DNA from: Olsenella sp. oral taxon 807
GTDB lineage: Bacteria > Actinomycetota > Coriobacteriia > Coriobacteriales > Atopobiaceae
Assembly (NCBI RefSeq): GCF_001189515.2
Contig: NZ_CP012069.2
Coordinates: 1,922,001 to 1,986,000, forward strand
DNA length: 64,000 nucleotides
Direction: 5' to 3'
Below are positions 55,065-63,474 of this stretch, piece after piece. Each line of letters starts with the position of its first letter. The first letter of the stretch is position 1. Below the pieces are notes generated by a model, which saw only the letters and a program-made list of their open reading frames with translations, was not told the DNA's origin and did no database searches. The translations under genes were made by a program, and so were the position numbers.

Positions 55065-55634
55065 ATGGAGGCAGAGCGATTCGGAAGCTTCGTGGCGCAG
55101 CGGCGCCGAGAGCGGGGCATGACCCAGGCCACCCTCGCGAGCGAGCTTCATGTAACTGACAAGGCCATCAGCCGCTGGGAACGAGGCGTGGGCTTTCCCG
55201 ACATCGGAAACATCGAGCCTTTGGCGGATGCGCTGGGCGTGTCCATCGTCGAGCTGATGAGGGCCGAGAAGACGGAGGAGCAGACTATGACGACAGACGA
55301 GGCTGAGGACGCCTGCACGAAAGTCCTCGACATCACAAAGTCCCAGCAGGAGCGCGAGACCAAAGACGTCGTGGCGCTCATTGCATCCCTTGCGGTACTC
55401 ACGCTGCTGGCCGAAATGATCGCCTCACTCAGGTGGGACGGGGCCAAGCTCTCCATAACCATGAACATCCCCGTCACCTATCCGCTGATCCCCGTAGCAC
55501 TGATCGTGTACGCCATATGGCGCAAGGTCAAAGGTCAGACCTGCGAGCTGGCCGCCTCGGTCGGCATCACCCTGCTCGTGATCCCAGCTATAATCCTTCT
55601 CAGTTCGTTTCTCCTCAGTGCGATGACTACCTAA
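55065..55634 (+). CDS. XRE-family regulator with C-terminal membrane helices
   Basis: A 189-residue protein. Residues about 5-62 are a Cro/C1 helix-turn-helix (FVAQRRRERGMTQATLASEL, VTDKAISRWERGVGFPD). The C-terminal half has three hydrophobic helices (about 105-185), so the regulator is membrane-bound, a common layout in Firmicutes and Actinobacteria for regulators that sense envelope conditions. AGGAGG lies 9 nt before the ATG at 55065. Confidence 0.85.
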   Translation: MEAERFGSFVAQRRRERGMTQATLASELHVTDKAISRWERGVGFPDIGNIEPLADALGVSIVELMRAEKTEEQTMTTDEAEDACTKVLDITKSQQERETKDVVALIASLAVLTLLAEMIASLRWDGAKLSITMNIPVTYPLIPVALIVYAIWRKVKGQTCELAASVGITLLVIPAIILLSSFLLSAMTT

Positions 55635-55811
55635 GAGGGCTGACATGGGCGCATCTCTTCCCACGGCACCGCGCATAGGGGATGGTCAGCCTTTTAGCGT
55701 TTCCACAAAAGGCAGGAGTCTACGCGTACCAGCGAGGTGGTCTCACACTATTCAGTGTTCTTAAAGAGAAGCTTAACGCTCTTCTGATCTACGCGGGTCA
55801 ACGAAGGTATT

Positions 55812-56288
55812 TCACGCCAAGCCTGTCTGCTCCCTAAAAGGCATGCACGCGGAAAGGAGCGCCACATTGCTCATGATGCTGAATCCGTTGAGCAGGATGC
55901 AGACGAGATGCGAGACGCCCTGAGTACGCTTGGTGAGGTTGAGATTCCAGATGCAACCAAAGACCGGTCCGCCAAGAAGGGTGTTGAGAAGCGACACTAG
56001 CCTGGCATTGTCAAGCGCTGGTGCTGCGGTGAAGTATGACGGGTAGCAGTCATGCGCATAGGAGGCACCAAGCAGGGCGAAGAGGATCTTACCTAGCGTA
56101 CCCCCGAACAGGCCAGCTTCGTAGAGTTTAAAGAGGAAAATCCATATCACGCCACCGAGGACTGCCGCAAACCAGTCGGTAGACCACCACGTAGGATGTG
56201 CGGGCGTAGGGTCCCAAGACGTCTGGCCCTGTGACGCAGGCAGCTGGTAACCATATCCCTCAAGCTCACTGAGCTCTTGGCTATCCAT
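55812..56288 (-). CDS. small multi-pass membrane protein of unknown function
   Basis: A 158-residue protein with a proline- and glutamine-rich N-terminus (about 35 residues) and three or four helices, starting WWSTDWFAAVLGGVIWIFLF. GGAG lies 6 nt before the ATG at 56288; longer starts lack a ribosome site. Family not recognised. Confidence 0.55.
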   Translation of the reverse strand: MDSQELSELEGYGYQLPASQGQTSWDPTPAHPTWWSTDWFAAVLGGVIWIFLFKLYEAGLFGGTLGKILFALLGASYAHDCYPSYFTAAPALDNARLVSLLNTLLGGPVFGCIWNLNLTKRTQGVSHLVCILLNGFSIMSNVALLSACMPFREQTGLA

Positions 56289-56599
56289 AGGCGGCTCCGA
56301 TCGAGCAAGCTCACATGACAAATCCATGGTAGCCGTATCGGTACGTCCATGCGACGTGAACTTTAAGTATCCTCCGCCAGCTGGTCTACCCACACTCCCA
56401 TACGAACGTCGCAAGGGTGGTGCAAGACGGGTCTGGAGACCAGAGCGGCCCTGTCAGCTTGCAGTCAGGACCGGATGACGAAGAGGACGGTGGCATTCGT
56501 CTCTCCCCCATGCCAAACGAAGCCAGATGTCTTCTTTCCAGTACCTTATAATACGCAGGAAGCCGGTCCTTTCATCCTTTCATAAAGAGGAGCTTTGCC

Positions 56600-56968
56600 A
56601 TGAGGGACATGATCATTCACACAGTGTTCGCCTTTACGTTGATTCTCCTTTTACCCCCGGTCAATGACCTGTGTCGCGAGTACGTCGCAGGCCCGAGCGC
56701 ATCTCGCGCAGACAGCGCCGCCGCATACCATGGAAGCTGCTACATCACAGGCCAATACTTAGATGGGTACAACTTCGTGCGCGTCGGAGAGTCCAATCAG
56801 GCGGGATGGGGAAAGGAGTACTACTACATGGTCCCGAACAACAACGCCCTGCGTTTCAAGGTCGTGAGCGTGTTTTACTGGAGCCCCGACATTACGGGGA
56901 GGGGCATGCTGCCGATCCCGCGCGTTCGCCTGGGCGCCACCTACCTCCTCGACCGCTGGGACTCATGA
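56600..56968 (+). CDS. small exported protein of unknown function
   Basis: A 122-residue protein with an N-terminal signal or anchor helix (IIHTVFAFTLILLLPPVNDL) and a soluble domain (YHGSCYITGQYLDGYNFVRV, EYYYMVPNNNALRFKV). AAAGAGGAGC precedes the ATG. Its last 30 codons and the next 200 nt are duplicated at 57987-58254. Confidence 0.6.
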   Translation: MRDMIIHTVFAFTLILLLPPVNDLCREYVAGPSASRADSAAAYHGSCYITGQYLDGYNFVRVGESNQAGWGKEYYYMVPNNNALRFKVVSVFYWSPDITGRGMLPIPRVRLGATYLLDRWDS

Positions 56969-57176
56969 TCGCCCGGCTAGCCAGGGGGACGGCGTAGCCG
57001 ACTGCAGGCCGGCCATGGGGGTGCGTGGCAGAGGTTTTGGTTGACAGGCCCGCCCTCCACGTGCGTGGACACGACTGCAAGCTCGCAGATAGACGCGGAC
57101 ATTTCGAGGTCTCCCTCTAGGCGGGGCTCGGCCCATAGGCATCTCTCTCCTTATCGTGCGGCAGCACGACTCCGTA
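56867..57176 (+). repeat. duplicated block, left copy
   Basis: Covers the 3' end of the small exported protein gene and about 200 nt of downstream DNA. The non-coding part is over 90% identical to 57987-58254 by eye, for example CGTGGCAGAGGTTTTGGTTG and ATAGACGCGGACATTTCGAG in both. The copies are direct repeats that flank the RelBE-type module. Confidence 0.8.
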
Positions 57177-57316
57177 CCATACGGCGGAACAGCTGGAAGC
57201 CACATTCACGCAGGGTGAAAGCACCATGGGTTGCCCGGTGACGTAGCAGCAACCACGGGAGCCGCAGGGCGTCACGACTCCCCGCAGTTCCGTGCTAGCC
57301 TGTGATCTACAAGCAT

Positions 57317-57622
57317 CTACCACTCCATGCGGTCGAAGCGATGTCTGGGGTCCTCACGGGTATCACCCAGGTAGAGCATCGTAAGCAGGTGCGCGTCCTC
57401 ATCCATCAGGAGGTAGATCACCTTCGTGGTCCTGGGCACGAAGTAGAATTGGCAGGATGCGGGAGGCCATGCCGCCTCGTAGGCCGGATCGTAGTCGCGC
57501 GCGAGGCCGGGGTTCCCAGCCAGTACGTCGATCGAGTCCTCCACGTGGCCGTATGTCGCGTCAGAGAGTCCCATCAGCTGCTCATGGAACTGTCGCGCGT
57601 AGCGGACCTTCCAAGGCGTCAT
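57317..57622 (-). CDS. RelE/ParE-type toxin
   Basis: A 101-residue protein. YARQFHEQLMGLSDATYGHV and the C-terminal YFVPRTTKVIYLLMDEDAHL, LTMLYLGDTREDPRHRF have the RelE-superfamily layout (strand-helix-helix, then four strands). RelE toxins cut mRNA on the ribosome; ParE relatives poison gyrase. The start overlaps the antitoxin stop (ATGA), the usual translational coupling. Confidence 0.8.
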   Translation of the reverse strand: MTPWKVRYARQFHEQLMGLSDATYGHVEDSIDVLAGNPGLARDYDPAYEAAWPPASCQFYFVPRTTKVIYLLMDEDAHLLTMLYLGDTREDPRHRFDRMEW

Positions 57623-57924
57623 GTCGTGGATCTTGCCATGGCTCTGCTCGATGAGCGCAGCGCCCGCGACCCCTCGCGGGTGAGCACATCACCTGCTGCT
57701 ACGTCAGCGAGCCCCCGCCTGATGCCGTCAGACACTGCGAGGTCGTAGGTATGCGCTGCTCGCTCGGAGGCACTCACGGCAGAGAGCGCGAAGGGTATGG
57801 CGCGCTCGCGCACGACGGCCTTGGCAAAGATGCCGAAGGCGGTCGAGGGCGGCAGGCCGATCTCGCGGCAGACCTCGGAGAATTCCCGCTTGAGATCATC
57901 ATCTATACTGATAGTCATGGACAT
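57619..57924 (-). CDS. RelB/DinJ-type antitoxin
   Basis: A 101-residue protein. The ribbon-helix-helix start MTISIDDDLKREFSEVCREI, then GLPPSTAFGIFAKAVVRER, is typical of RelB/DinJ. GGAAG lies 4 nt before the ATG at 57924; an ATG at 57918 is possible. It should bind the toxin and autoregulate the operon. Confidence 0.85.
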   Translation of the reverse strand: MSMTISIDDDLKREFSEVCREIGLPPSTAFGIFAKAVVRERAIPFALSAVSASERAAHTYDLAVSDGIRRGLADVAAGDVLTREGSRALRSSSRAMARSTT

Positions 57925-57939
57925 GAAGCTTCCAATCAC

Positions 57940-57985
57940 ACGTATTGATAATGTATTAAATACGTATTATACACGTATCAACCAC
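57940..57985 (-). promoter_or_regulatory. toxin-antitoxin operator/promoter
   Basis: An AT-rich stretch with three ACGTAT words (ACACGTATT, ATACGTATT, ACACGTATC) lies just upstream of the antitoxin. The TAATAC and TTGATA motifs on the minus strand could be -10 and -35 elements. Repeated ACGTAT words are plausible RelB operator sites. Confidence 0.45.
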
Positions 57986-57986
57986 G

Positions 57987-58254
57987 AGTGTGTTCTACTG
58001 ATACCCTATTCTCACTGGGATGCACATGCTGCCGATCCCGCATTTTCGCCTAGGCGCTACCTACCTCCTAGGCACAGGAGCCCACGATCGCCCGGCCCGC
58101 CAAGGGACGGCGCGTGGCAGAGGTTTTGGTTGGCAGGCCCGCCCTCCACATGCGTGGACACGACTGCAGGCTCGCAGATAGACGCGGACATTTCGAGGTC
58201 TCCCTCTAGACGGGGCTCGGCCCATAGGCGTCTCTCTCCTTCTTGTGCGGCAGA
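57987..58254 (+). repeat. duplicated block, right copy
   Basis: Second copy of 56867-57176. The coding part is broken (stop codons and indels), while the non-coding part is well kept. Confidence 0.8.
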
Positions 58255-58327
58255 ATAACTCCAAGTCGCGTCAGGCTGACCGAACAGGGCTTCAATACAA
58301 GGTATGTCTGTAACTGGATGCTATACC

Positions 58328-58580
58328 ATGTTATTGAGTAACATGAAGATACGGGAGCTAATCGAGCAAGGCAAGTCTGTCGAGAGAAGGATGTACGGCA
58401 ACGTGATGGCAATCATGGCCATCCTAGCGGGCATCTTCACCCTCGTGAGCGTCAACGTCAGGCAGCGTAGATAGACCTGCAAACTGTACTCACGCTCAAT
58501 CTGACAACCGTGGGCAGCTTCTCCGTACTTGTCGCCCTTATAGGCATAGTGACAGGCCACGTAAAGGGAGAGGGCAAAAG
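58328..58580 (+). pseudogene. frameshifted small membrane protein
   Basis: Starts MLLSNMKIRELIEQGKSVER, then a hydrophobic helix (GNVMAIMAILAGIFTLVSVN) and a stop at 58472. The next frame continues with IDLQTVLTLNLTTVGSFSVL and VALIGIVTGHVKGEG. The join needs one indel near 58465, so this is a two-helix membrane protein with a frameshift. Family not recognised. Confidence 0.5.
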
Positions 58581-58684
58581 ATCCCATCTGCATCACCTGC
58601 GTCATCGCCGCGCTATGCTTTGGCGTTGCCATTGCTTGTGCCAAATTGTTGCCGTAGGTACGTGGAGTCTCTCTGACCGCCTCA

Positions 58685-59244
58685 TGCAGAATGCGCTTTT
58701 CCGTGAGGCAGCGGACACAGAATGCGCTTTTCCGTGAGGCAGCGGACACAGAATGCGGTTTTCCGTGAGATGGCTCGACGTTTGCCCAGGTAAGGAAAAG
58801 CGCACTCTACGGAAAAGCGCATTCTGCGGTTGCGGTGTTACGGAAAAGCGCACTCTGCGGTTGCGGTGTTACGGAAAAGCGCATTCTGGCTGCAGTGTCT
58901 CACGGAAAGACGCACTCTGCGTGACTGCTTGCGCACAGAATGCGTCTTTTGGACTGGGACACACGTAGAATGCGCTTTTGCGTGAGATGACGGAGGGGTG
59001 ACGGGGACAGAGTGCGGTTTTCCGTGAGCCGTCGGGGACAGAGTGCGGTTTTCCGTGAGGTGACACCACGTTTGCCCAGGTGAGAAAAAGCGCATTCTAC
59101 GAAAAAGCGCACTCTGCACCCGTGGCCTCACCAAAAGACGCACTCTGCGCCCCGGATCTCACGGAAAGACGCAGTTTGAGTCGCGCGACGTTACGGAAAG
59201 GCGCACTCTGCGGTCGCGGTGCGACGGAAAAGCGCACTCTGCGC
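58685..59244. repeat. family B array, locus 2
   Basis: About 18 copies of the same unit as at 15.4-16.0 kb. They form two successive modules: forward copies (58687, 58719, 58750), core GTTTGCCCAG (58780-58789), reverse copies (58794, 58810, 58840, 58871, 58902); then forward copies (58936, 58966, 59008, 59039), core (59070-59079), reverse copies (59084, 59099, 59129, 59161, 59192, 59224). Many neighbours are 30-32 nt apart. Short open frames here are artefacts of the repeats. Confidence 0.8.
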
Positions 59245-59305
59245 CACCACGCCTCTGCGCCACCGCATCTATGCGCCACCGCGTCTCTCTCTGCGCGTGG
59301 CTCAT

Positions 59306-59686
59306 CTACAACTTGCTCGCCCTTGCGGCCCGTCCAAGCCCCTCAAGGATGTCATCAGCAGAGGTTCCTCCCTGGGAGGCAACCATGGCCTCGACGGCGC
59401 CCTCCACAAATGGGCAGTCAGCAAGGTGGACCCTGTCATCCTCCAGATCCTCGACGACCATGCGAGCGGTCATGACAGACGAACCCATGTCCATAATGAG
59501 GATCACGCCATCATCGCCCAAGACCTGCCCTATCGCTGCCTCTATGCGCTCGTAACTCGTCCCGAACCCTCCGTCTTCCAAGCCCCCCGCAGCAGCCACC
59601 CGTGCGTCGGGTGCCATCTGACGCCCCAGGGCTGCCGTCGCCTCTGCAAGCTCCCTTGAGTGGGACACCAAGACAATACCGACCAT
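59306..59686 (-). CDS. dhaM: PTS-dependent dihydroxyacetone kinase phosphotransferase subunit
   Basis: A 126-residue EIIA-mannose-like domain that relays phosphate from HPr to DhaL. GIVLVSHSRELAEA carries the phosphorylated His (about residue 9); LIMDMGSSVMTARM is typical. It is the third gene of the dhaK-dhaL-dhaM operon. It lacks the HPr and EI domains fused to DhaM in some bacteria. Confidence 0.9.
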   Translation of the reverse strand: MVGIVLVSHSRELAEATAALGRQMAPDARVAAAGGLEDGGFGTSYERIEAAIGQVLGDDGVILIMDMGSSVMTARMVVEDLEDDRVHLADCPFVEGAVEAMVASQGGTSADDILEGLGRAARASKL

Positions 59687-59698
59687 AGCCCCCTCCTC

Positions 59699-60349
59699 TC
59701 AGCAGTAGCAGGAAGCGACGGCTGACACCATATAGGCGAAGGAGGTGGCGCCAGGATCCTGGTGTCCAACGGAGCGCTCCCCCAGGTAACTCGCACGCCC
59801 CTTGGTCGCGCGCAGGGGAATGGTGGCGACTGCGGAGGCAAAGGCGACGTCTGCCGCCTTCGCGAAGGCCAGGCGGGCGCCCTCGCCCCTGGCAACCGAC
59901 GACTTCAAGGACACCACGACAGGAGCCATGGCGTCGACCATGGTCTTCTCGCCCTCAGTTGCCTTGCCGAGCTGCATGACAGCACCAACCGCAGCATCCA
60001 TCGCATCCACAAAGGAGGGGAGATCGATGGTCTCAAGGCCCTTGAGGCCCACCCCCAGCTTGCGGAAGAAGGTCCCATACAGGGGTCCCGAGGAGCCTCC
60101 CACCTTCGCGACGAGCGTCATGCCGCAGCGCTTGAGGATGTCTGCAGGCGGCATGCCGACCTCCCCCGGAAGCTCAGCGGCCACGGCCGAGAAGCCGCGT
60201 GACATATTGATGCCATGATCGGAGTCGCCAATGGGCCTGTCAAGCTCAGTGAGCTCATCCTTGTGGGCCTCGATCGCGTCCGCGACGGCACAAAGGACCG
60301 CGATTAGCCTCTCCCCATCGGTCTTGGTGGCCACTGTATCCTCACCCAT
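59699..60349 (-). CDS. dhaL: dihydroxyacetone kinase ADP-binding subunit
   Basis: A 216-residue all-helical subunit. RPIGDSDHGINMSRG has the Asp residues that hold Mg2+; VGGSSGPLYGTFF and GEKTMVDAM are typical ADP-binding blocks; GRASYLGERSVGHQDPGA is the C-terminal signature. It accepts phosphate from DhaM and passes it to dihydroxyacetone bound on DhaK. Confidence 0.93.
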   Translation of the reverse strand: MGEDTVATKTDGERLIAVLCAVADAIEAHKDELTELDRPIGDSDHGINMSRGFSAVAAELPGEVGMPPADILKRCGMTLVAKVGGSSGPLYGTFFRKLGVGLKGLETIDLPSFVDAMDAAVGAVMQLGKATEGEKTMVDAMAPVVVSLKSSVARGEGARLAFAKAADVAFASAVATIPLRATKGRASYLGERSVGHQDPGATSFAYMVSAVASCYC

Positions 60350-60351
60350 CG

Positions 60352-61338
60352 CTATCCCCTCCAGGCAAAGGCTTTGGCAGGCGCATCAAGAAGCCCCTTG
60401 AGCTCGTCATCTAGGCGTAACAGGGTGAGCGAGAAGCCCTGCATCTCTATCGACGTCATGTAGTTGCCAACCAAGGTTCGGTACGTGGATATGCCCTTGT
60501 CCTCAAGCAGCCTCGCCACCCTACGGTTGGCGATGGCAAGCTCCATGAGAGGGGTGCCACCAGAGCCATTCACCAGAACCGCCACCTCTCGACCGACAAA
60601 GTCGAGGTCCGACAGAATGTGCTCGAGCAGCTCGTCGACGATCTCGTCTACGGGTCGCATTCTCTCGCGGCGAACGCCCGGCTCGCCGTGGATGCCGATG
60701 CCCATCTCCATCTCGTCTGGCGCGAGCTCAAAGCCCGGCGTACCCGCAGCCGGGACCGTGCAGGGGGCGATCGCCGCGCCCATGCTGCGGACGTTTGCAA
60801 TGACCCGCTCGGCAATGGCTTTGACGTCGGTAAGGGAGGCGCCCGCCTCCGCCTTGGCACCTGCGATCTTGTGGACGAAGACGGTGCCCGCCACGCCACG
60901 CCGTCCCGCCGTGAAGGTCGAGTCCTCTACGGCAACGTCGTCGTTCACCACCACGCACTCGCAGTCAATGTCGTCATCGGACGCCATGTCGGCGGCCATT
61001 TGGAAGTTCAGCACGTCGCCCGTGTAATTCTTGGCGATGAGAAGCACGCCCTCGTCGGTCGCGACCTCGCATATCGCCTTGTAGACGGCATCTGCCGACG
61101 GGGAGGTAAAGACGGGACCGCCAACAGCGGCGTCGAGCATCCCTTTGCCCACGTAGCCGCAATGAGCGGGCTCGTGGCCCGACCCACCGCCGCTTACCAG
61201 CGCGACCTTCCCCACCTTCTGGTGCGTGCGGACGATGATGCCATCGCCCCTGTCCGCAATAATGTCGGGAAAGGCCCTGACCAAACCTTCGGCCATCTCG
61301 GCCTCGACGTTCTCCGCCCTGTTGATGAGCTTCTTCAT
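60352..61338 (-). CDS. dhaK: dihydroxyacetone kinase substrate-binding subunit
   Basis: A 328-residue subunit that binds dihydroxyacetone covalently through a His. GGGSGHEPAHCGYVG, ADAVYKAI, NYTGDVLNFQMA and GIHGEPGVRRER (the substrate His) are present. The ATG at 61338 (MKKLINRAENV) is preferred to an upstream ATG at 61368. First gene of the operon, 2 nt before dhaL. The pathway feeds glycerol-derived dihydroxyacetone into glycolysis. Confidence 0.94.
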   Translation of the reverse strand: MKKLINRAENVEAEMAEGLVRAFPDIIADRGDGIIVRTHQKVGKVALVSGGGSGHEPAHCGYVGKGMLDAAVGGPVFTSPSADAVYKAICEVATDEGVLLIAKNYTGDVLNFQMAADMASDDDIDCECVVVNDDVAVEDSTFTAGRRGVAGTVFVHKIAGAKAEAGASLTDVKAIAERVIANVRSMGAAIAPCTVPAAGTPGFELAPDEMEMGIGIHGEPGVRRERMRPVDEIVDELLEHILSDLDFVGREVAVLVNGSGGTPLMELAIANRRVARLLEDKGISTYRTLVGNYMTSIEMQGFSLTLLRLDDELKGLLDAPAKAFAWRG

Positions 61339-61552
61339 GATGGCACCCCAAACCGTACATGGACACATGCCCGCTGACCCTCGTCATGAGCAGGGTCAAA
61401 TCGATTATAGTCTAACGCTTGGCCAAGATGAGGACCTTGGGCTGTGCCACCTTGTGCCAGAAGGGCGCTCGGGCATAAGGAGCTGACTGGCCGTCGCAGA
61501 TCGACGCCTCTCTCTCGGCGACTGGCGCAGCTCGGCGCCCGCCGATTGCGCG

Positions 61553-61762
61553 ATGTGAGTGATTCACTCACTTCAGCATCATGAAGTGAGTGATTTTTTT
61601 GCCAAACCAGCTGCGACGCGAGAGAGCCGAATTACATATGAGCAGGTCAGAGCGCTACTGAAAGCATTCTCGATGTGAGTGAATCACTCACATCGCGTGG
61701 GCGGAGCGAGCGGATCACTCACATCGCGCAGGTGGAGTGAGCGAATCACTCACATCGCGCAG
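61553..61762. repeat. family C palindromic repeat element, copy 3 (reverse orientation)
   Basis: A palindrome with GTGAGTGA half-sites at 61553-61573, then TGAAGTGAGTGATTTTTTT (61581-61599), an 85-nt segment that matches copies 1 and 2 on the reverse strand, a perfect 23-bp palindrome at 61673-61695 and two diverged palindromes to 61762. TCACTCACTTCA / TGAAGTGAGTGA followed by T7 makes a textbook intrinsic terminator on the plus strand. The last palindrome overlaps the histidine kinase stop codon. Confidence 0.78.
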
Positions 61763-63470
61763 GCGCCTTGCCCACAAGCTCCATCACGGCTGTGGCACCA
61801 CCAATCTCTGGGTCGGAGAAGTAGACCCTACCGCCGTGTCGCTCCACGATACCCTGGACCACGGCAAGGCCTAGGCCCGTGCCACCGGTGGCACGCCCGC
61901 GATCTTTGCCAAGCCTCACGAACCTCCCAAACACGCGCTCGCGATCCGCAGGAGCGATGCCAGGACCGTCGTCGCTCACGCTGATGCGGATGAGCCGACC
62001 CGTGCTGCCCAACACCTCGTGGCAGGTCACAGCCACATGCGAGTGCGCATAGCGCACCGCGTTCTCGAGAAGGTTGCGCAACGCCTGTCCTAGGAGCTGC
62101 GCGTCGCCTGCGCACACGAGTGGTTCCACGCCGCTCACGTCAAGGGATACGGCACTGCGCCTCTCAAGACTTGAGACCTCCTCATAGATGAGGTCACATA
62201 GGTCAAGGGGGACCAGATTGACCTGCAGGCGTCCCTCATCCTGACGGGCGAGGGCCAAGAGGTCGGCCACGATGCCCTGCAGCTGCTCGTTCTCGTTCGC
62301 AAGATCGCTCAGGAGAGTGGACGGGTCGACCGCCTCGGGATGGGCCCGTGCGGTCTCGAGCATGACCTTGGTCGCGGCAACAGGACCCTTGAGCTCGTGC
62401 GACGCATCCGAGACGAAACGACGTTGCGCGTCCATCGCCGCCTCGACTCGCGCAAGCAGATCGTTAAAGGTCCTGGCGAGGCGAGAGAGGTCCCTGTCGC
62501 CGTCTGGTACGCTCACGCGTCGCGAGAGATCACTCGCCGTGATCGCCTCGGCACTCTGGCGCATCCTTTCGACGGGCCGCAACGTCCTTTCGGTCATGTG
62601 CCAAGAGAACAGCGCCACCACGACCAGCAGGAGGGTGAACACTGCCGCCAGTAGAAGGGCAGCCCCTCGCCCCGTCGCGACCGCAGGCGCGATCGAGGTG
62701 AAAGCGACGATGGTGACGCTGCCGTGAGTAGGGCTTGTAGCCTCGCGCTCCATAGCGAGGAAGGGACCCTCGACGCCGAGGACCTCAGAGGCCCTCAGGG
62801 AGAGTGCTGGGGATGCCGAGGCCTTGGTGGTTCGCACCGCAGCCGCGATGAGGGAAAGCACGGGAGAGCCTGCGCGACTCCCCTCAGCAGTACGGTCCCC
62901 GTCCGCATCGTCGTGGTCCGCATCGTCGTGGTCCCCATCGTCGTGGTCCCGTACCCGCCCGTCACGCTCGCCTAGATCCTCGTCGTCGCGATCCCGCACC
63001 TGTCCGTCTGCGTCGTCGGACCTCTCACGGCCACCCTCATGGTCACCCTCGTGCTCGGTGGCCTCGCCCCTCTTTTCCTTGGCATCCTCGTCTTCCCCAG
63101 GCCGCAAATCGTCCTCGTCGTCGAGCTCAAGCTCGACATCGTCGTCGAGCTCCGCCTTTTCGCCGATCGCAAGCCCAGTCAGCGGTGCGAGGCCGCGTGC
63201 GTTCTCGCTCGCCACAATGACCCTACCGTCGGCTCCAACCACCTGCACGATGGTCGGGCCAGACGAGTCGACGGCCGAGGCAAGATCTCCCCTCTCCACA
63301 GCCGATCGGGCAAGGTCGAGCCTCTCGACGAGGTTGTCAGAAATAGCCTGCCGCACCACCTGCATCACGCCATAGGAGGCCACCGCAAGCAACAGGAGCA
63401 TCACGGCGGTCGTGGCGCACAGCGTGGACAGCACCACCCTGCCCCGTATGGTCTTGGGTCCTGGCACCAT
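61746..63470 (-). CDS. sensor histidine kinase with an acidic, His/Asp-rich sensor loop
   Basis: A 574-residue kinase. TM1 is about residues 15-38 and TM2 about 245-268. Between them is an extracytoplasmic region with a run of about 85 residues made mostly of D, E, R, H and G (residues about 105-185; DHDDGDHDDADHDDADGDR is part). HAMP follows TM2, then HisKA with the phospho-His in SDASHELKGP (usually HELRTP), and an HATPase domain with NLLENAVRYA, DDGPGIA and GGTGLGLAVV. It starts 4 nt after the response regulator. The acidic loop could bind cations or antimicrobial peptides. Confidence 0.88.
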   Translation of the reverse strand: MVPGPKTIRGRVVLSTLCATTAVMLLLLAVASYGVMQVVRQAISDNLVERLDLARSAVERGDLASAVDSSGPTIVQVVGADGRVIVASENARGLAPLTGLAIGEKAELDDDVELELDDEDDLRPGEDEDAKEKRGEATEHEGDHEGGRERSDDADGQVRDRDDEDLGERDGRVRDHDDGDHDDADHDDADGDRTAEGSRAGSPVLSLIAAAVRTTKASASPALSLRASEVLGVEGPFLAMEREATSPTHGSVTIVAFTSIAPAVATGRGAALLLAAVFTLLLVVVALFSWHMTERTLRPVERMRQSAEAITASDLSRRVSVPDGDRDLSRLARTFNDLLARVEAAMDAQRRFVSDASHELKGPVAATKVMLETARAHPEAVDPSTLLSDLANENEQLQGIVADLLALARQDEGRLQVNLVPLDLCDLIYEEVSSLERRSAVSLDVSGVEPLVCAGDAQLLGQALRNLLENAVRYAHSHVAVTCHEVLGSTGRLIRISVSDDGPGIAPADRERVFGRFVRLGKDRGRATGGTGLGLAVVQGIVERHGGRVYFSDPEIGGATAVMELVGKAPARCE

Positions 63471-63474
63471 GCAA

